A stretch of 37,909 nucleotides of DNA from Opitutaceae bacterium. GTDB taxonomy: Bacteria > Verrucomicrobiota > Verrucomicrobiia > Opitutales > Opitutaceae. Position 1 is the stretch's first letter. The number at the start of each line of letters is the position of its first letter. This document shows positions 14,794 to 25,812 of the stretch, piece after piece. The notes under the pieces are model-generated. The model searched no databases, was not told the origin of the DNA, and was given only the letters and a program-made list of their open reading frames with translations. The translations under genes and the position numbers were made by a program. Location: assembly GCA_002694885.1 (NCBI GenBank), contig NZNM01000129.1, positions 1 through 37,909 of the forward strand, in the 5' to 3' direction.

Positions 14794-17700
14794 ATGGCCG
14801 ACCGTAAAAATTTCGGAAAACTCAAGGACACGCTAACGCCTCCAAATCTGATTGAGATTCAGATCGATTCCTACCTGGATTTTCTTCAGAAGGACGCGCC
14901 GATTCAGGAACGAAAGAACGATGGTCTCGAAGCAGTTTTTCGTGAAGTATTCCCGATCGAAAGCTACGATGGGCGATTGGTTCTAGAATTCGTTTCCTAT
15001 ACGATCGGAGATCCCAAGGCCACGGAAATCGGATGTATCCGTGAAGGAATTACCTATTCGGTACCTCTTTATGTTAAATTGCGTTTGCGGGAAGAAGAGA
15101 ATATAAAAGATGAAGAGATCTACATGGGCGAAATGCCTATGGTGACCAGCCGTGGGTCCTTTATTATTAATGGGGCTGAACGCGTAGTCGTTAGCCAGCT
15201 GCATCGTTCTCCCGGAATCTGCTATGAAGTGACTCCGCATACGAACGGCAAGCTGCTTCATTCTTTTAGGGTGATTCCAGACAGGGGAACGTGGCTGGAA
15301 GTTCAATTCGACAATAACGACCTGCTTTATGTTTATCTAGATCGTCGCCGTAGACGTCGTAAGTTTCTCATTACGACTCTCCTCAGAGCAGTGGGCTATA
15401 GTTCGGATATCGATATTCTGAATCTGTTCTACGAGATTGAGGAAATGCCGACCGCCGATGCATTGGCGAAGGAAAACGTTAGCCAGTACGTTTTGGTGGA
15501 AGATGCTGTAGACGCGGAGAAAGGGGTCGTTATCGCCCGGGCGTTCGAGCCTTTGACTAAGGCCATTGTTAGGGAATTCGAGACTCATGGCATCCCTGCT
15601 TTGAAGCTGATTGACACGTCGGCAGACGACGGGGCAATCGTGCGCGCTTTAAAGAAGGACACGACTCAGAACGAGGAAGAAGCTCTTAAGGAGATTTACA
15701 AACGCCTACGTCCGGGCGAACCACCAACTACGGCGAATGCCAAAGCGCTTCTCAAGCGCTTATTCTTCGATCCCAAGCGATACGATTTGGGAAGGGTTGG
15801 CCGTTACAAGATCAACCAGAAATTGGAGATGGACATCGATGTTGAGCAAAGGACCTTGCAAGGCGACGACGTCGTAATGGCGACAAAGTATTTGATTAAG
15901 CTCAAAGGTGGCGAGGGTTACTTGGACGATATCGATCACTTGGGTAGTCGGCGTGTCAGAACGGTTGGAGAGTTGCTCGCCAATCAATGCCGATTGGGAT
16001 TGTCTCGTACGGAGCGTTTAGTGCGGGAGCGCATGACGCTTTACGATCAAAGCGTTGATTCGATCACGCCGCAAAAGCTGATAAATCCCAAGGCGCTCAC
16101 AACTGTAATTCGCGACTTTTTTGCCCGAAGTCAGCTGTCGCAATTCATGGATCAGATCAACCCGCTGGCAGAGCTTACGCACAAGCGTCGCCTGTCAGCT
16201 TTGGGACCTGGTGGTTTGAACCGGGAGAGAGCCGGATTCGAAGTGCGGGATGTGCATCCATCGCACTACGGACGTATTTGTCCGATTGAGACGCCGGAAG
16301 GTCCCAATATCGGATTGATCAATTCGCTATCGACCTTCGCGCGAGTCAACGAATTCGGTTTCATTGAAACACCTTATCGCGTAGTGGAAAAGGGGCGGGT
16401 TACTGATGAAATCCGTTACCTGAATGCCGACCAAGAGGAAGGTAAGATCATTGCCCAAGCCAATTGCGAGGTAGATGATAAAGGGGTTTTTGTTGGTCAC
16501 GTAACAGTTCGTCAGAGTGGCGAGTTTCTGGAAGTCGACAAAGAGGAAGTCGACTTCATGGACGTTTCTCCGAAGCAGCTTGTTTCAGTAGCTGCAGGTC
16601 TGATTCCCTTCCTTGAGCACGATGATGCGAACCGCGCTCTCATGGGCTCGAACATGCAGCGCCAAGGTGTACCGTTATTGAAGGCGGATTCACCTTATGT
16701 CGGTACTGGAATCGAAGAACGTGTGGCGCGAGATTCCAAGACTGTGTGCGTTTCAGAGCACGATGGAATCGTTGCCTCGGTAGATTCGAATCGTATCGTA
16801 GTTACCAAGGATGGCGAACTTCCCAACCACTTTTTCAATAAGCCTGAATCGGATGAAGCGAATGGCGTTTTTGTTACGGAGCTCCGTAAATTTATGCGCT
16901 CCAATTCCGGGACATGTTTCAATCAAAAGCCTATCGTCGTCAAAGGCCAGCCGGTCAAAGCTGGCGAGATTATTGCAGACGGACCTTGCACTCAGGATGG
17001 GGAACTAGCTATTGGCCGCAACATTCTCGTGGCGTTCATGCCGTGGAATGGATACAACTTTGAGGATGCAATTCTGATCTCCGAGAAGGTACTCAAGGAT
17101 GATGTGTACACTTCGATTCACATTGCGGAATTCGAGACCACTGCTAGAGATACCAAACTCGGGCCGGAAGAAATTACTCGGGATATTCCCAACGTTGGAG
17201 AGGAAGCTCTGCGGAATCTCAACCACGATGGTGTGATTCGCGTAGGCGCGGAAGTACATCCTGGCGATATTCTCGTAGGCAAGATTACTCCAAAGAGCGA
17301 AACGGAATTGGCTCCCGAAGAAAAACTGCTGAGAGCTATCTTCGGCGAGAAGGCAGCCGATGTAAAGGATACGTCTCTTGTTGTCCCCTCTGGAGTGGAA
17401 GGCATCATTATGGATGTCAAGGTGTCCAGCCGTCTAGACTACGAGAAAGAAGCCCTTAGCCCTTCCGATCGCCGTCGCCAAGTCAAGCAGATCAATGAGG
17501 AATATAAGACGCAGATGGACAAGCTCCGCGAAGGGCTGACAGAAGCGCTTTCCAATATCCTTCTCGGTGAAAAAATCCCATTGGACGTAGTTAATGGGCA
17601 AAGCGGAGAGATCATCATTCCCGCCAACCGAAAAATTACCAAGACGCTTCTGCGCAAGTTGGCCGCTGTATCAAAGCACATCGAAATCGATCCTTCTCCC

Positions 17701-18564
17701 GTACGTATCAAGATAATGGAGATTATCGGCTCTTATCAAAGCAAGTTTGATGAGCTAGAGCAAGACCGCGAGCGGAAAACGGCCAGTATCGAGACAGGTG
17801 ATGACGCTGCTCAGGGAGTTATCAAGCAGGTGAAGGTGTACATCGCTACCAAGGAGAAGCTCAAGGTAGGGGATAAGATGGCGGGTCGGCATGGTAACAA
17901 GGGTGTCGTTGCGAAGATCGTGCCTGAGGAGGACATGCCGTACATGCCTGATGGCACTCCCATTCAGATATGCCTGAATCCATTGGGGGTACCTTCCCGA
18001 ATGAACGTGGGCCAGGTATTGGAAACTCATATGGGATGGGCCTGTAAGGCCCTGGGGATGAAAGTTTCGACCCCAGTCTTTGATGGCATACCGGAAAAAA
18101 CAGTTCGACAATATCTGGATGACGCAGGACTGCCTACGACAGGCAAAAGCGCGCTCTATGATGGGCGAACCGGCGAGAAACTTGATCAAGAAGTCGTAGT
18201 TGGTTGGGTGTACATGCTGAAACTGAATCACTTGGTTTCGCACAAGATTCACGCTCGCGCCGTTGGTCCTTATTCGTTGGTTACGCAACAGCCATTGGGA
18301 GGAAAAGCCCAATACGGTGGTCAGCGTTTCGGAGAAATGGAGGTTTGGGCGCTCGAAGCTTATGGCGCCGCTTACACTTTGCAGGAATTGCTCACGGTGA
18401 AGTCCGACGATGTCCAGGGCCGGACAAAGATTTACGAATCCCTTGTTAAAGGAGACTCTACTTTGCAAGCCGGTACACCTGAATCATTTAACGTATTAAT
18501 AAAAGAGATACAGTCTCTAGGTCTTGACGTTCGGTTAGGGCGTCAAAGTGAATTAGATTATTAA
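14794..18564 (+). CDS. rpoB: DNA-directed RNA polymerase subunit beta (1256 aa)
   Basis: Forms one pincer of RNA polymerase and much of the active-site cleft. The rifampicin-pocket segment [12 protein letters not shown] starts at residue 446, followed by [13 protein letters not shown] and [14 protein letters not shown]. The region [18 protein letters not shown] and the C-terminal [16 protein letters not shown] and [25 protein letters not shown] blocks are all conserved. AAGGA at 14783-14787 precedes the ATG by six bases. It is shorter than the E. coli subunit (1342 aa), fitting absence of some lineage insertions. It is followed by rpoC after 28 bases. Confidence 0.99.
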   Translation: MADRKNFGKLKDTLTPPNLIEIQIDSYLDFLQKDAPIQERKNDGLEAVFREVFPIESYDGRLVLEFVSYTIGDPKATEIGCIREGITYSVPLYVKLRLREEENIKDEEIYMGEMPMVTSRGSFIINGAERVVVSQLHRSPGICYEVTPHTNGKLLHSFRVIPDRGTWLEVQFDNNDLLYVYLDRRRRRRKFLITTLLRAVGYSSDIDILNLFYEIEEMPTADALAKENVSQYVLVEDAVDAEKGVVIARAFEPLTKAIVREFETHGIPALKLIDTSADDGAIVRALKKDTTQNEEEALKEIYKRLRPGEPPTTANAKALLKRLFFDPKRYDLGRVGRYKINQKLEMDIDVEQRTLQGDDVVMATKYLIKLKGGEGYLDDIDHLGSRRVRTVGELLANQCRLGLSRTERLVRERMTLYDQSVDSITPQKLINPKALTTVIRDFFARSQLSQFMDQINPLAELTHKRRLSALGPGGLNRERAGFEVRDVHPSHYGRICPIETPEGPNIGLINSLSTFARVNEFGFIETPYRVVEKGRVTDEIRYLNADQEEGKIIAQANCEVDDKGVFVGHVTVRQSGEFLEVDKEEVDFMDVSPKQLVSVAAGLIPFLEHDDANRALMGSNMQRQGVPLLKADSPYVGTGIEERVARDSKTVCVSEHDGIVASVDSNRIVVTKDGELPNHFFNKPESDEANGVFVTELRKFMRSNSGTCFNQKPIVVKGQPVKAGEIIADGPCTQDGELAIGRNILVAFMPWNGYNFEDAILISEKVLKDDVYTSIHIAEFETTARDTKLGPEEITRDIPNVGEEALRNLNHDGVIRVGAEVHPGDILVGKITPKSETELAPEEKLLRAIFGEKAADVKDTSLVVPSGVEGIIMDVKVSSRLDYEKEALSPSDRRRQVKQINEEYKTQMDKLREGLTEALSNILLGEKIPLDVVNGQSGEIIIPANRKITKTLLRKLAAVSKHIEIDPSPVRIKIMEIIGSYQSKFDELEQDRERKTASIETGDDAAQGVIKQVKVYIATKEKLKVGDKMAGRHGNKGVVAKIVPEEDMPYMPDGTPIQICLNPLGVPSRMNVGQVLETHMGWACKALGMKVSTPVFDGIPEKTVRQYLDDAGLPTTGKSALYDGRTGEKLDQEVVVGWVYMLKLNHLVSHKIHARAVGPYSLVTQQPLGGKAQYGGQRFGEMEVWALEAYGAAYTLQELLTVKSDDVQGRTKIYESLVKGDSTLQAGTPESFNVLIKEIQSLGLDVRLGRQSELDY

Positions 18565-18592
18565 GAGAACCGCAAACTGCTAGGAGCAAAAT

Positions 18593-21500
18593 ATGTCTAC
18601 CCAAGAAGCTCAAGAAACTCTCGGTCTCGAGCGCGAATCGAATTTCGATTGCGTGTCGATTAACGTCGCTTCTCCGGAAACGATTCGATCTTGGTCTCGT
18701 GGAGAGGTCAAGAATCCGGAAACCATCAATTATAGAACATTTAAGCCAGAGCCTGGCGGACTCTTCTGCCAACGTATATTCGGCCCAGTTCGCGACTACG
18801 AATGCGCGTGTGGAAAGTACAAGCGCATCAAATACAAGGGCGTAATCTGCGATCGTTGTGGTGTCGAAGTAACGGTATCGAGAGTGAGACGTTCCCGCAT
18901 GGGGCACATTGAACTCGCTGTTCCCGTGACGCATATTTGGTTTCTCAAGAGCATGCCTTCGCGTCTAGGGCTGCTCCTGGATATGACGGCCCGGGCTTTG
19001 GAGCGCGTGATTTACTACGAGGCCTTCATGGTTACGGATCCAGGAAGAACGCCTTTGGAAGAAAAGCAGTTGCTAACCGACCAAGAATATCTGCAAGCGA
19101 TAGAAGAGTATGGCGATGACTCGTTCGTCGCGAAAATGGGGGCAGAGGCCCTGCGCGACGTTCTATCGGTCATGGATATGGCGGGTACGGTGCTCGAGCT
19201 CCAGGAGTCAATGCGGAGCACTAAGTCGAAGCAGATCAAAAAGAAGTTGGCGAAGCGTCTCAAGGTGATACAGGGCTTCATCAAGTCCTCTTCGCGTCCA
19301 GAATGGATGATTCAAGAAGTCGTTCCTGTTATCCCGCCCGATCTGAGACCGCTCGTTCCATTGGAAGGGGGTCGTTTCGCTACATCCGATCTCAATGATC
19401 TCTATCGACGCGTCATCAACCGGAATAACCGTCTCCGGAATTTGATGCAACTGAAGACTCCGGATGTGATTATTCACAATGAAAAACGGATGCTACAGGA
19501 AGCGGTTGACGCTCTCTTCGACAATGGCCGTCATGGTCGTCCCGTTACGGGCGCAGGCAATCGCCCACTGAAATCATTGAGCGACATGCTCAAGGGCAAG
19601 CAAGGTCGATTCCGCCAAAACCTACTGGGCAAGCGTGTTGATTATTCAGGCCGTTCGGTAATTGTTATTGGACCGGAATTGCGTTTGCATCAGTGCGGTT
19701 TGCCTAAGAAAATGGCTTTGGTTCTTTTCGAACCGTTTATCATTCGACGATTGAAAGAGCTTGGGTTCGTCCACACGGTTCGGGGCGCTCGCAGGATGAT
19801 CGAGAAGAAGTCTCCAGAAGTTTGGGACATTCTGGAAGAAGTTACCAAGGGTCACCCGGTATTGCTGAATCGGGCCCCAACGCTTCACCGACTATCAATT
19901 CAGGCATTCGAGCCCGTGTTGATTGAGGGAGAGGCTATTCGCGTCCATCCACTTGTTTGCACAGCCTACAATGCCGATTTCGATGGGGATCAGATGGCAG
20001 TGCATGTACCGCTTTCGTTAGAAGCGACTCTTGAGTGTAAAACGCTTATGATGGCGAGCGGAAACATCTTCTCGCCCTCGAGCGGTAAACCTATTTTGAC
20101 TCCGTCTCAGGATGTCATTTTGGGATCCTACTATCTAACCTTGGAGCCTTCAACGCCGGCAGAAGAAAGTGGTAGGATTCCGTTGGCTGGAACTCAAAGC
20201 GAGGCCATGTTTGCCCAATTGGATGGGGCATTGAAAACCCACGATTGGATTCGGATTCCTAACCCGGATTATGGTCGCGAAACCGTATTCGGTAATAGCG
20301 ATCGGAAGACGATAACAACTACCTTAGGTCGTATTCGATTCAGCCAAATTTGGCCAAAAGAATTGGGCTTCCTCAATTTCCAGGTGGACAAAGGGCAATT
20401 GGGTGACGTTATCAACAACACCTACAAGGTATCCGGAGCGGAACAAACCGTTATATCGCTTGATCGCTTGAAAAAGCTAGGTTTTGACGTCGCTACTATG
20501 GCGGGGATCTCTATCGGAATCGATGACATGATCATCCCTGAGAGCAAGAGCGGTATCGTGGAAAATGCTTTCAGTCAGATTGAAGAAGTTGAAGGCCAAT
20601 ATCGTAAGGGGATTATCACGACGGGGGAACGGTACAACAAGATTATCGACATCTGGACGGTAGCGACCGACGAAATCAAAAAGGCGGTTTTCGAGAAATT
20701 GCAGACCAATGATGGCAAGCCAGGGGTGAATCCGGTATTCGTAATGATGGATTCCGGGGCCCGTGGTAATCCTAACCAGGTAAGGCAGCTTTGCGGAACA
20801 CGTGGATTGATGGCCAAGCCTTCTGGCGAAATTATCGAACGTCCGATTCTCTCCTCGTTTCGTGAAGGTCTAACGGTGCTAGAGTACTTTATCTCGACAC
20901 ACGGAGCCCGTAAAGGACTCGCGGATACTGCGTTGAAAACCGCGGATGCTGGTTACCTGACTCGCAAGCTTTGCGATGTGGCTATGGATGTCATCATTAC
21001 CGAAGAAGATTGCGGCACGCGTGAAGGAATCTGGAAGCGGGCTATCTTCGAAGGTGATGATGAGATTGTCAGTCTACGCGAGCGGATTGAGGGAAGATGT
21101 TCTTGTGACGATGTATTCAATCCCAGCAACCCAGATGAAATAATCGTTTCTTCAGGCGAACTAATCACGGAGGTGACAGCTCAGAAGGTCGAAGATTGCG
21201 GTATTGAGCGGCTTAAGGTTATGTCGCCTCTCACGTCCACTGCTAACTACGGTATCGATGCCAAGTCGTATGGGATAAATCCCGCTTCGAATGATGTAGC
21301 TAAGCTGGGCGATTCCGTGGGTATCATCGCCGCTCAGTCTATCGGGGAACCGGGAACTCAGCTGACAATGCGTACTTTCCATATTGGAGGTATTGCCAGC
21401 TCTGTGGTCACGGACCCTCGAATTATCGTGCGTAATTCCGGACGAGTAAAGTTCCGCGGACTAAGGCTGGTGCACATTGAAACTCCGGAAGGTCCCGTCT

Positions 21501-22738
21501 TTATCGCGTTGAACAAAACAGGATCGATCCAGGTTCTCGATAAGAATGATCGTGAATTGGAAGCCTACCCGATTGTAGTAGGATCTGCGATACGCATTCC
21601 CGATGGCGAGGAAATTAAAGCGGGCGCCGTGCTGGCTAGCTGGGACCCGTATAATATTCCAAATCTTTCTGAAAAGGCGGGAACGGTCCGCTTCCGCGAC
21701 ATGATCCGTGGCGTTACCATCAAGAAGGAGCTGGACGAAAGCTCGGGACGTATCGCTACAGTGGTTATCGAGCACAAGGAAGACCTCAATCCGTCTGTTG
21801 AGATTTGCGATGACTCAGGCAAGGTTTTGGCTGTTTACAGTATCCCGACGGGAGCGCAGGTGGCCGTGGCCGAGGGTGACGTTATTGCCCAGGGCGCCCT
21901 ATTAGCGAAAACGCCTCGTCAGGCATCCAAGACGAAGGATATCACCGGTGGTTTGCCCAGAGTTGCTGAGCTTTTTGAAGCCCGGCGCCCGAAGGAAGCT
22001 GCCGAGATGGCCCGTCTGGATGGAGTTGTGTCCTTCGGTGGTACGGTTCGTTCGAAGCGTAAGCTCATTGTTACCAATGAAGAAACGGACACCTACGAAG
22101 AGCATCTCATCCCACACGCTAAACAGATCATTGTTCAGGAAGGCGATGTCGTTCACAAAGGACAACATTTGACTGAAGGATCGGCAGATCCTCACGAGAT
22201 CCTGGATATTCTAGGTCCGAGCGAGTTGTACAACTTCCTGATCAATGAAGTTCAGGAGGTTTACAGGCTTCAAGGGGTGACGATTAACGATAAGCATATC
22301 GAACTGATAATTCGACAAATGCTGCGCAAGGTTCGCATCACTGATCCGGGAGATACCGAATTCTTCTGGGGTGAGCAGGTTGAGCGTTCAACCTTCCTCC
22401 GCGAAAACAACCGAATCGTTGAGGCCGGTGGCAAACCAGCCGAGGCGGAGCCGGTCCTCTTGGGAATTACGAAGGCCTCGATCGAAACGGAAAGTTTCAT
22501 CTCCGCGGCTTCGTTCCAGGAAACGACCCGAGTTCTTACCGATGCTTCGACGTTGAGCAAGGTGGACACCCTTCACGGATTCAAGGAGAACGTGATCATG
22601 GGTCACCTGATTCCTGCTGGAACGGGCTTACCGCAGTATCGTGATCTGCGGATCACGCTTCCATTTGGTAGTGAGCTCGGCGAGGCGGAAGAGGAAGAGG
22701 TTGAGGGAGAGATCATGCCCAGCACCGAAGTCGGATAA
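18593..22738 (+). CDS. rpoC: DNA-directed RNA polymerase subunit beta' (1381 aa)
   Basis: Catalytic RNA polymerase subunit. The first zinc site is intact (Cys71, 73, 86, 89). The catalytic NADFDGD is at 460-466 with Asp462, 464 and 466 holding Mg. The bridge helix/trigger loop region is normal ([21 protein letters not shown] from 926). A long insertion of the E. coli SI3 type lies in the trigger loop, about 932-1110, before [22 protein letters not shown]. The second zinc site is unusual: Cys807 is present, but the C-x6-C-x2-C that should follow reads Ser882, Asp889, Ser892 in the same spacing. TAGGAG at 18581-18586 supports the start. A strong terminator ends the operon. Confidence 0.99.
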   Translation: MSTQEAQETLGLERESNFDCVSINVASPETIRSWSRGEVKNPETINYRTFKPEPGGLFCQRIFGPVRDYECACGKYKRIKYKGVICDRCGVEVTVSRVRRSRMGHIELAVPVTHIWFLKSMPSRLGLLLDMTARALERVIYYEAFMVTDPGRTPLEEKQLLTDQEYLQAIEEYGDDSFVAKMGAEALRDVLSVMDMAGTVLELQESMRSTKSKQIKKKLAKRLKVIQGFIKSSSRPEWMIQEVVPVIPPDLRPLVPLEGGRFATSDLNDLYRRVINRNNRLRNLMQLKTPDVIIHNEKRMLQEAVDALFDNGRHGRPVTGAGNRPLKSLSDMLKGKQGRFRQNLLGKRVDYSGRSVIVIGPELRLHQCGLPKKMALVLFEPFIIRRLKELGFVHTVRGARRMIEKKSPEVWDILEEVTKGHPVLLNRAPTLHRLSIQAFEPVLIEGEAIRVHPLVCTAYNADFDGDQMAVHVPLSLEATLECKTLMMASGNIFSPSSGKPILTPSQDVILGSYYLTLEPSTPAEESGRIPLAGTQSEAMFAQLDGALKTHDWIRIPNPDYGRETVFGNSDRKTITTTLGRIRFSQIWPKELGFLNFQVDKGQLGDVINNTYKVSGAEQTVISLDRLKKLGFDVATMAGISIGIDDMIIPESKSGIVENAFSQIEEVEGQYRKGIITTGERYNKIIDIWTVATDEIKKAVFEKLQTNDGKPGVNPVFVMMDSGARGNPNQVRQLCGTRGLMAKPSGEIIERPILSSFREGLTVLEYFISTHGARKGLADTALKTADAGYLTRKLCDVAMDVIITEEDCGTREGIWKRAIFEGDDEIVSLRERIEGRCSCDDVFNPSNPDEIIVSSGELITEVTAQKVEDCGIERLKVMSPLTSTANYGIDAKSYGINPASNDVAKLGDSVGIIAAQSIGEPGTQLTMRTFHIGGIASSVVTDPRIIVRNSGRVKFRGLRLVHIETPEGPVFIALNKTGSIQVLDKNDRELEAYPIVVGSAIRIPDGEEIKAGAVLASWDPYNIPNLSEKAGTVRFRDMIRGVTIKKELDESSGRIATVVIEHKEDLNPSVEICDDSGKVLAVYSIPTGAQVAVAEGDVIAQGALLAKTPRQASKTKDITGGLPRVAELFEARRPKEAAEMARLDGVVSFGGTVRSKRKLIVTNEETDTYEEHLIPHAKQIIVQEGDVVHKGQHLTEGSADPHEILDILGPSELYNFLINEVQEVYRLQGVTINDKHIELIIRQMLRKVRITDPGDTEFFWGEQVERSTFLRENNRIVEAGGKPAEAEPVLLGITKASIETESFISAASFQETTRVLTDASTLSKVDTLHGFKENVIMGHLIPAGTGLPQYRDLRITLPFGSELGEAEEEEVEGEIMPSTEVG

Positions 22739-22771
22739 TTCCAGCTACTTTTATATAGATGTTCATTTTTC

Positions 22772-22796
22772 AAGCCGCGGCCTTAGGTCGCGGCTT
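22772..22796 (+). terminator. Intrinsic terminator after rpoC
   Basis: Eleven-pair stem with one G-U (AAGCCGCGGCC / GGTCGCGGCTT), TTA loop, followed by a T-run to 22800. It ends the rpl-rpo operon 34 bases after the rpoC stop. The - strand lacks a U-tract, so it serves the convergent radical SAM gene poorly. Confidence 0.95.
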
Positions 22797-22811
22797 TTTT
22801 GTTCTAGCTAA

Positions 22812-23801
22812 CTATTTCTGCTGGAAGAGAAGGTTCTCTGGAACGTGATGCATGATTCGATCGGCCACTGTCTCGGTTAGATCCTTGTCTAGATCCTCCG
22901 GGTAGCGAACGAGCCCATTCGAAAGTTCGAGATTCCCCATGAATAGCGGTTCTTCCGGATAGAGGCTTTTCATGTTATTGAAAATCGTCTTAGGTGATCG
23001 AAAAACGCCTATTGTAGCGGAATGGATAGCAGATAGCGGTATCTGCTCCAATGTCTCGTCGATAAATGCCCGATAGACTTGTTGGCAATTATCAAAATAG
23101 ATCAATGGATCGAAGCGGAGCCCTATTTTCCAGCCGGCTGAAGCGAGCTTGGCGATTGCTCGCAGACGAGCCGTCAGAGTGGGGGCTTTGAACTCAAGAG
23201 ATTTGGCGACCGAATCAGGACTCAATGTGAATGCGACAACGACGTTTTCGAGAGCCTCTCTTTGTAGAAGAGGAGAGACATTTACGCTTTTCGTTCGCAG
23301 TTCCAAGGTGGCGTTAGGCAGATTCTGGAAAAGGTCGAGGAAATGATTGGCGAAGCCGGTGAGGCTTTCGAGGGCAAGGCTATCGCAGTCGTATCCGCTG
23401 AAGAAGATGCACTGCTCATTGGGATGGGAATTGGCGACTTCTCGGATGTCGGAAACGAAATCTTCGTAGTTTACGAATAAGACGAAGTTGGAAGACCGGT
23501 ACATGCCCTGTAAAAAACAGTAGCGGCAATCGTACAGGCAATTTAGCATATGGGAGAAGTAGTAGTGCCGGTCTGCTCCGATTCCGTATTCAGCGGGAGT
23601 GGGAAGGACTTTCTCCCCTCGCTTTTCCGCGAGAATGAGCGCTGGGTTTGACTTTTGGACACGGAAGTTCTGGCGTTTCGGATTGAATACCTCTCCGTAT
23701 CGCGAGCAACAAATAGCCTCCGCGTTTGGGTAACGCTTTAGCAGATCGATCGTTCGAGGATGATCATGAATAGCGTCCTCTACGTAGATTCGTTCAAACA
23801 T
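22812..23801 (-). CDS. Spore-photoproduct-lyase-like radical SAM protein (329 aa)
   Basis: Predicted radical SAM enzyme of the SPL family, whose founding members use a 5'-deoxyadenosyl radical to reverse the spore photoproduct (a thymine dimer) in Bacillus and Clostridium DNA. The cluster motif C-x3-C-x2-C is at Cys88, 92, 95 (LNCLYDCRYCFLQG). Cys139 in SGYDCDSLALESLT lies about where SPL has its hydrogen-donor cysteine. The residue after the last cluster Cys is Phe96; I recall Tyr there in Bacillus SPL. The following barrel segments (LELRTKSVNV, VAFTLSPDSVAKSLE, GWKIGLRFDPLIY) match the family. It lies 22 bases after the nucleosidase-like gene, as an operon. No sporulation genes are in sight; the substrate is unknown. 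Confidence 0.85.
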   Translation of the reverse strand: MFERIYVEDAIHDHPRTIDLLKRYPNAEAICCSRYGEVFNPKRQNFRVQKSNPALILAEKRGEKVLPTPAEYGIGADRHYYFSHMLNCLYDCRYCFLQGMYRSSNFVLFVNYEDFVSDIREVANSHPNEQCIFFSGYDCDSLALESLTGFANHFLDLFQNLPNATLELRTKSVNVSPLLQREALENVVVAFTLSPDSVAKSLEFKAPTLTARLRAIAKLASAGWKIGLRFDPLIYFDNCQQVYRAFIDETLEQIPLSAIHSATIGVFRSPKTIFNNMKSLYPEEPLFMGNLELSNGLVRYPEDLDKDLTETVADRIMHHVPENLLFQQK

Positions 23802-23823
23802 TCCTATTCGGCCTAAAGACGTG

Positions 23824-24666
23824 CTATCTCAAACAGCGATTTCCTGGGCAAAGGTGTTGAGAAGAAAGCTTGTCTATCTCTTTTTCGATCAAGTCAAAAA
23901 CTCCGCGCTTATCGCGGCCGATGAGTCGATTCGAAAAGTCTTTCCTATCGCTTTCGTCCAGGAGATGGGAGAGTTGCCCGAGCTTCTCGTTCAGCGAGTG
24001 CTTATCGGTCTCTGATAAACGGTGGGTAGATTGAACTTCCAAGCGCGCCACTTTCACCCAATCGCTAATTTCTTCGATTACTTGGTTCTCAAGGGTCTTT
24101 TGAGCGAAGAATTCTATTTGCTCAAGGTGGGTGGCAATGCTTTCGGACACTGCTTCCTTGTCTAGAGTCTTGATTGCGGCATTGGTTGCATTGTCAGAAA
24201 CCGCCTTGAAAACGTGGATGAATTCCAAAGTGGATACTGCCAAAGCGGCGGAATAGAATCCGTAGGCCTCCATGTCGAACAGGCAATTGGGCTGATAGCC
24301 TGTAGAGGGAGCTCTCAGTGTTCGCGTTTCGATGCCGGGCCATGGGGCTCGAGCGACGATCTGGGGGAAGTATACGTCTTTAGAATTATCCGAGCTAACG
24401 CGATTAGCGATAAAGCCGCTTCCGATAGCCGCGTCGCGATGTCCAGCGATTCCAACATTCAACCAGATTTTGCCAGAATTGGGAAATCGACAGGCCAGCG
24501 CGGTCGTTGCTATCGCTGATCGAAGTTCGCCAACTCCAGAAACCACGAGTCGAGCCATATCGTTAGCGAAGAATCGAGCCCGACCATGGCTGCCACAGGG
24601 CTTTAGGCCGTAGCGATGGATGAGCGGACGAGCCTCGCAATCGAGGGCGGTAACGAAATGAATCAT
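23824..24666 (-). CDS. MTA/SAH-nucleosidase-like protein with helical C-terminal extension (280 aa)
   Basis: The N-terminal part (1-163) resembles purine phosphorylase/nucleosidase superfamily members that cleave N-glycosidic bonds of nucleosides such as methylthioadenosine. Support: the initial VTALDCEARPLI (Glu11 in the position of the MTAN general-acid region), VSGVGE, LNVGIAGH, DMEAYGFY with Glu133, and VSDNA with Asp158, the acidic residue that activates the base. Residues 165-280 are charged and helical (KLGQLSHLLDES and similar), not part of the standard fold. ATG 24666 is chosen; a TTG at 24720 would add 18 residues. Pairing with a radical SAM gene suggests removal of 5'-deoxyadenosine or a related product, which is inference. 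Confidence 0.72.
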   Translation of the reverse strand: MIHFVTALDCEARPLIHRYGLKPCGSHGRARFFANDMARLVVSGVGELRSAIATTALACRFPNSGKIWLNVGIAGHRDAAIGSGFIANRVSSDNSKDVYFPQIVARAPWPGIETRTLRAPSTGYQPNCLFDMEAYGFYSAALAVSTLEFIHVFKAVSDNATNAAIKTLDKEAVSESIATHLEQIEFFAQKTLENQVIEEISDWVKVARLEVQSTHRLSETDKHSLNEKLGQLSHLLDESDRKDFSNRLIGRDKRGVFDLIEKEIDKLSSQHLCPGNRCLR

Positions 24667-24907
24667 GGAAGCTGGAATAATTGCTCTTTTTGCCTTGATG
24701 TCATTGTGACGAATGGGCAAAACGCAAGGCTCTCAATTTATCGTAGCTGATAAACCATAGAGATTCCACCTAGGAACCTCGCCCATTTTTAAAGCATATC
24801 AGGCCAGTCATTGGCAGGGTGTGCTTTTTACTCGTTTTTCGGTAGAAAATCCTTGCCGAGCAAACGGCTTAAGGTAGTTTCACGCTCTTTTCTCAAAATT
24901 TCACACC

Positions 24908-25282
24908 ATGCCAACAATCAATCAACTTGTCAGAAAAGGCCGCAAGGCGGCTCGCTCGAAGACCAAATCTCCGGCGCTGGACGCGAATCCGTTTCGTCGG
25001 GGCGTTTGCGTTCAGGTGATGACGCGCACACCGAAAAAGCCGAATTCCGCTATCCGGAAGGTGGCCAAGGTGAGGTTGACCAATGGCATGGAAGTAATCG
25101 CCTACATCCCTGACGAGGGGCATAGTCTTCAAGAGCACAGTATCGTTTTAGTAAGAGGGGGACGTGTGAAGGACTTGCCAGGTGTTCGTTACCACATCGT
25201 CAGGGGAACCTTGGATGCCATGGGCGTAGAGAAGCGCCGGCGCAGTCGCTCAAAGTATGGAGTGAAGCGACCAAAATCCTAA
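24908..25282 (+). CDS. rpsL: 30S ribosomal protein S12 (124 aa)
   Basis: Decoding-centre protein and first gene of the merged str-S10-spc cluster. The conserved blocks [53 protein letters not shown] and the C-terminal [10 protein letters not shown] are complete. The Lys of TPKKPNS, where streptomycin-resistance changes occur in other bacteria, is wild type. The 241-base gap upstream is shared with the divergent nucleosidase-like gene and must hold both promoters; I could not assign convincing boxes. Confidence 0.99.
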   Translation: MPTINQLVRKGRKAARSKTKSPALDANPFRRGVCVQVMTRTPKKPNSAIRKVAKVRLTNGMEVIAYIPDEGHSLQEHSIVLVRGGRVKDLPGVRYHIVRGTLDAMGVEKRRRSRSKYGVKRPKS

Positions 25283-25300
25283 TCAATCTAGTTTTCCACA

Positions 25301-25774
25301 ATGTCACGTCGTAGAAGAGCAGTAAAGCGCCCAACCAAACCGGATTCCCGTTACGGAAGCACGCTGGTGGGACATCTGGTAAATACCGTCATGCGTGACG
25401 GGAAGAAGACTTTGGCTGAGAGAATCGTTTATTCGGCCTTTGAACGAGTGAGCGAGAAGTTAGAGAAGGGCGATCCTGTCGATTTGCTACTAGGGGCTCT
25501 CGAGAATGCCCGCCCTCGACTTGAGGTTAAGAGCCGTCGAGTTGGTGGAGCTACGTATCAAGTTCCTTTGGAGATCCCTTACGAGCGCCAAGAATCGCTC
25601 GCTATGCGTTGGATGGTCGATTCCGCATCGTCTCGAAAAGGAATTCCCATGAAGGAAGCGCTGGCGACCGAAATTATCGATGCTTATAATAATACAGGGA
25701 GTGTCGTGAAGAAGAAGGAAGACACTCACAAGATGGCTCAGTCGAATCGAGCCTTCGCCCATCTTCGCTGGTGA
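25301..25774 (+). CDS. rpsG: 30S ribosomal protein S7 (157 aa)
   Basis: Primary 16S rRNA-binding protein that nucleates assembly of the 30S head and borders the E site. Typical segments are [61 protein letters not shown] and the C-terminal [20 protein letters not shown]. Length is normal. It starts 18 bases after rpsL and is followed by fusA after 38 bases. Confidence 0.98.
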   Translation: MSRRRRAVKRPTKPDSRYGSTLVGHLVNTVMRDGKKTLAERIVYSAFERVSEKLEKGDPVDLLLGALENARPRLEVKSRRVGGATYQVPLEIPYERQESLAMRWMVDSASSRKGIPMKEALATEIIDAYNNTGSVVKKKEDTHKMAQSNRAFAHLRW

Positions 25775-25812
25775 ATCGATGATTATTCGTTCTCCCTTAT
25801 GTTCTTTGAAAA

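Noticed and set aside
16126-16162. Ile455 in the RpoB rifampicin region where E. coli has Asn518
   Set aside because: This position varies among wild-type bacteria (often Thr), so it is not evidence of resistance.
20000-22700. The long RpoC insertion after MRTFHIGG as a novel domain
   Set aside because: It matches the known SI3 (sandwich-barrel hybrid motif) insertion of the E. coli type.
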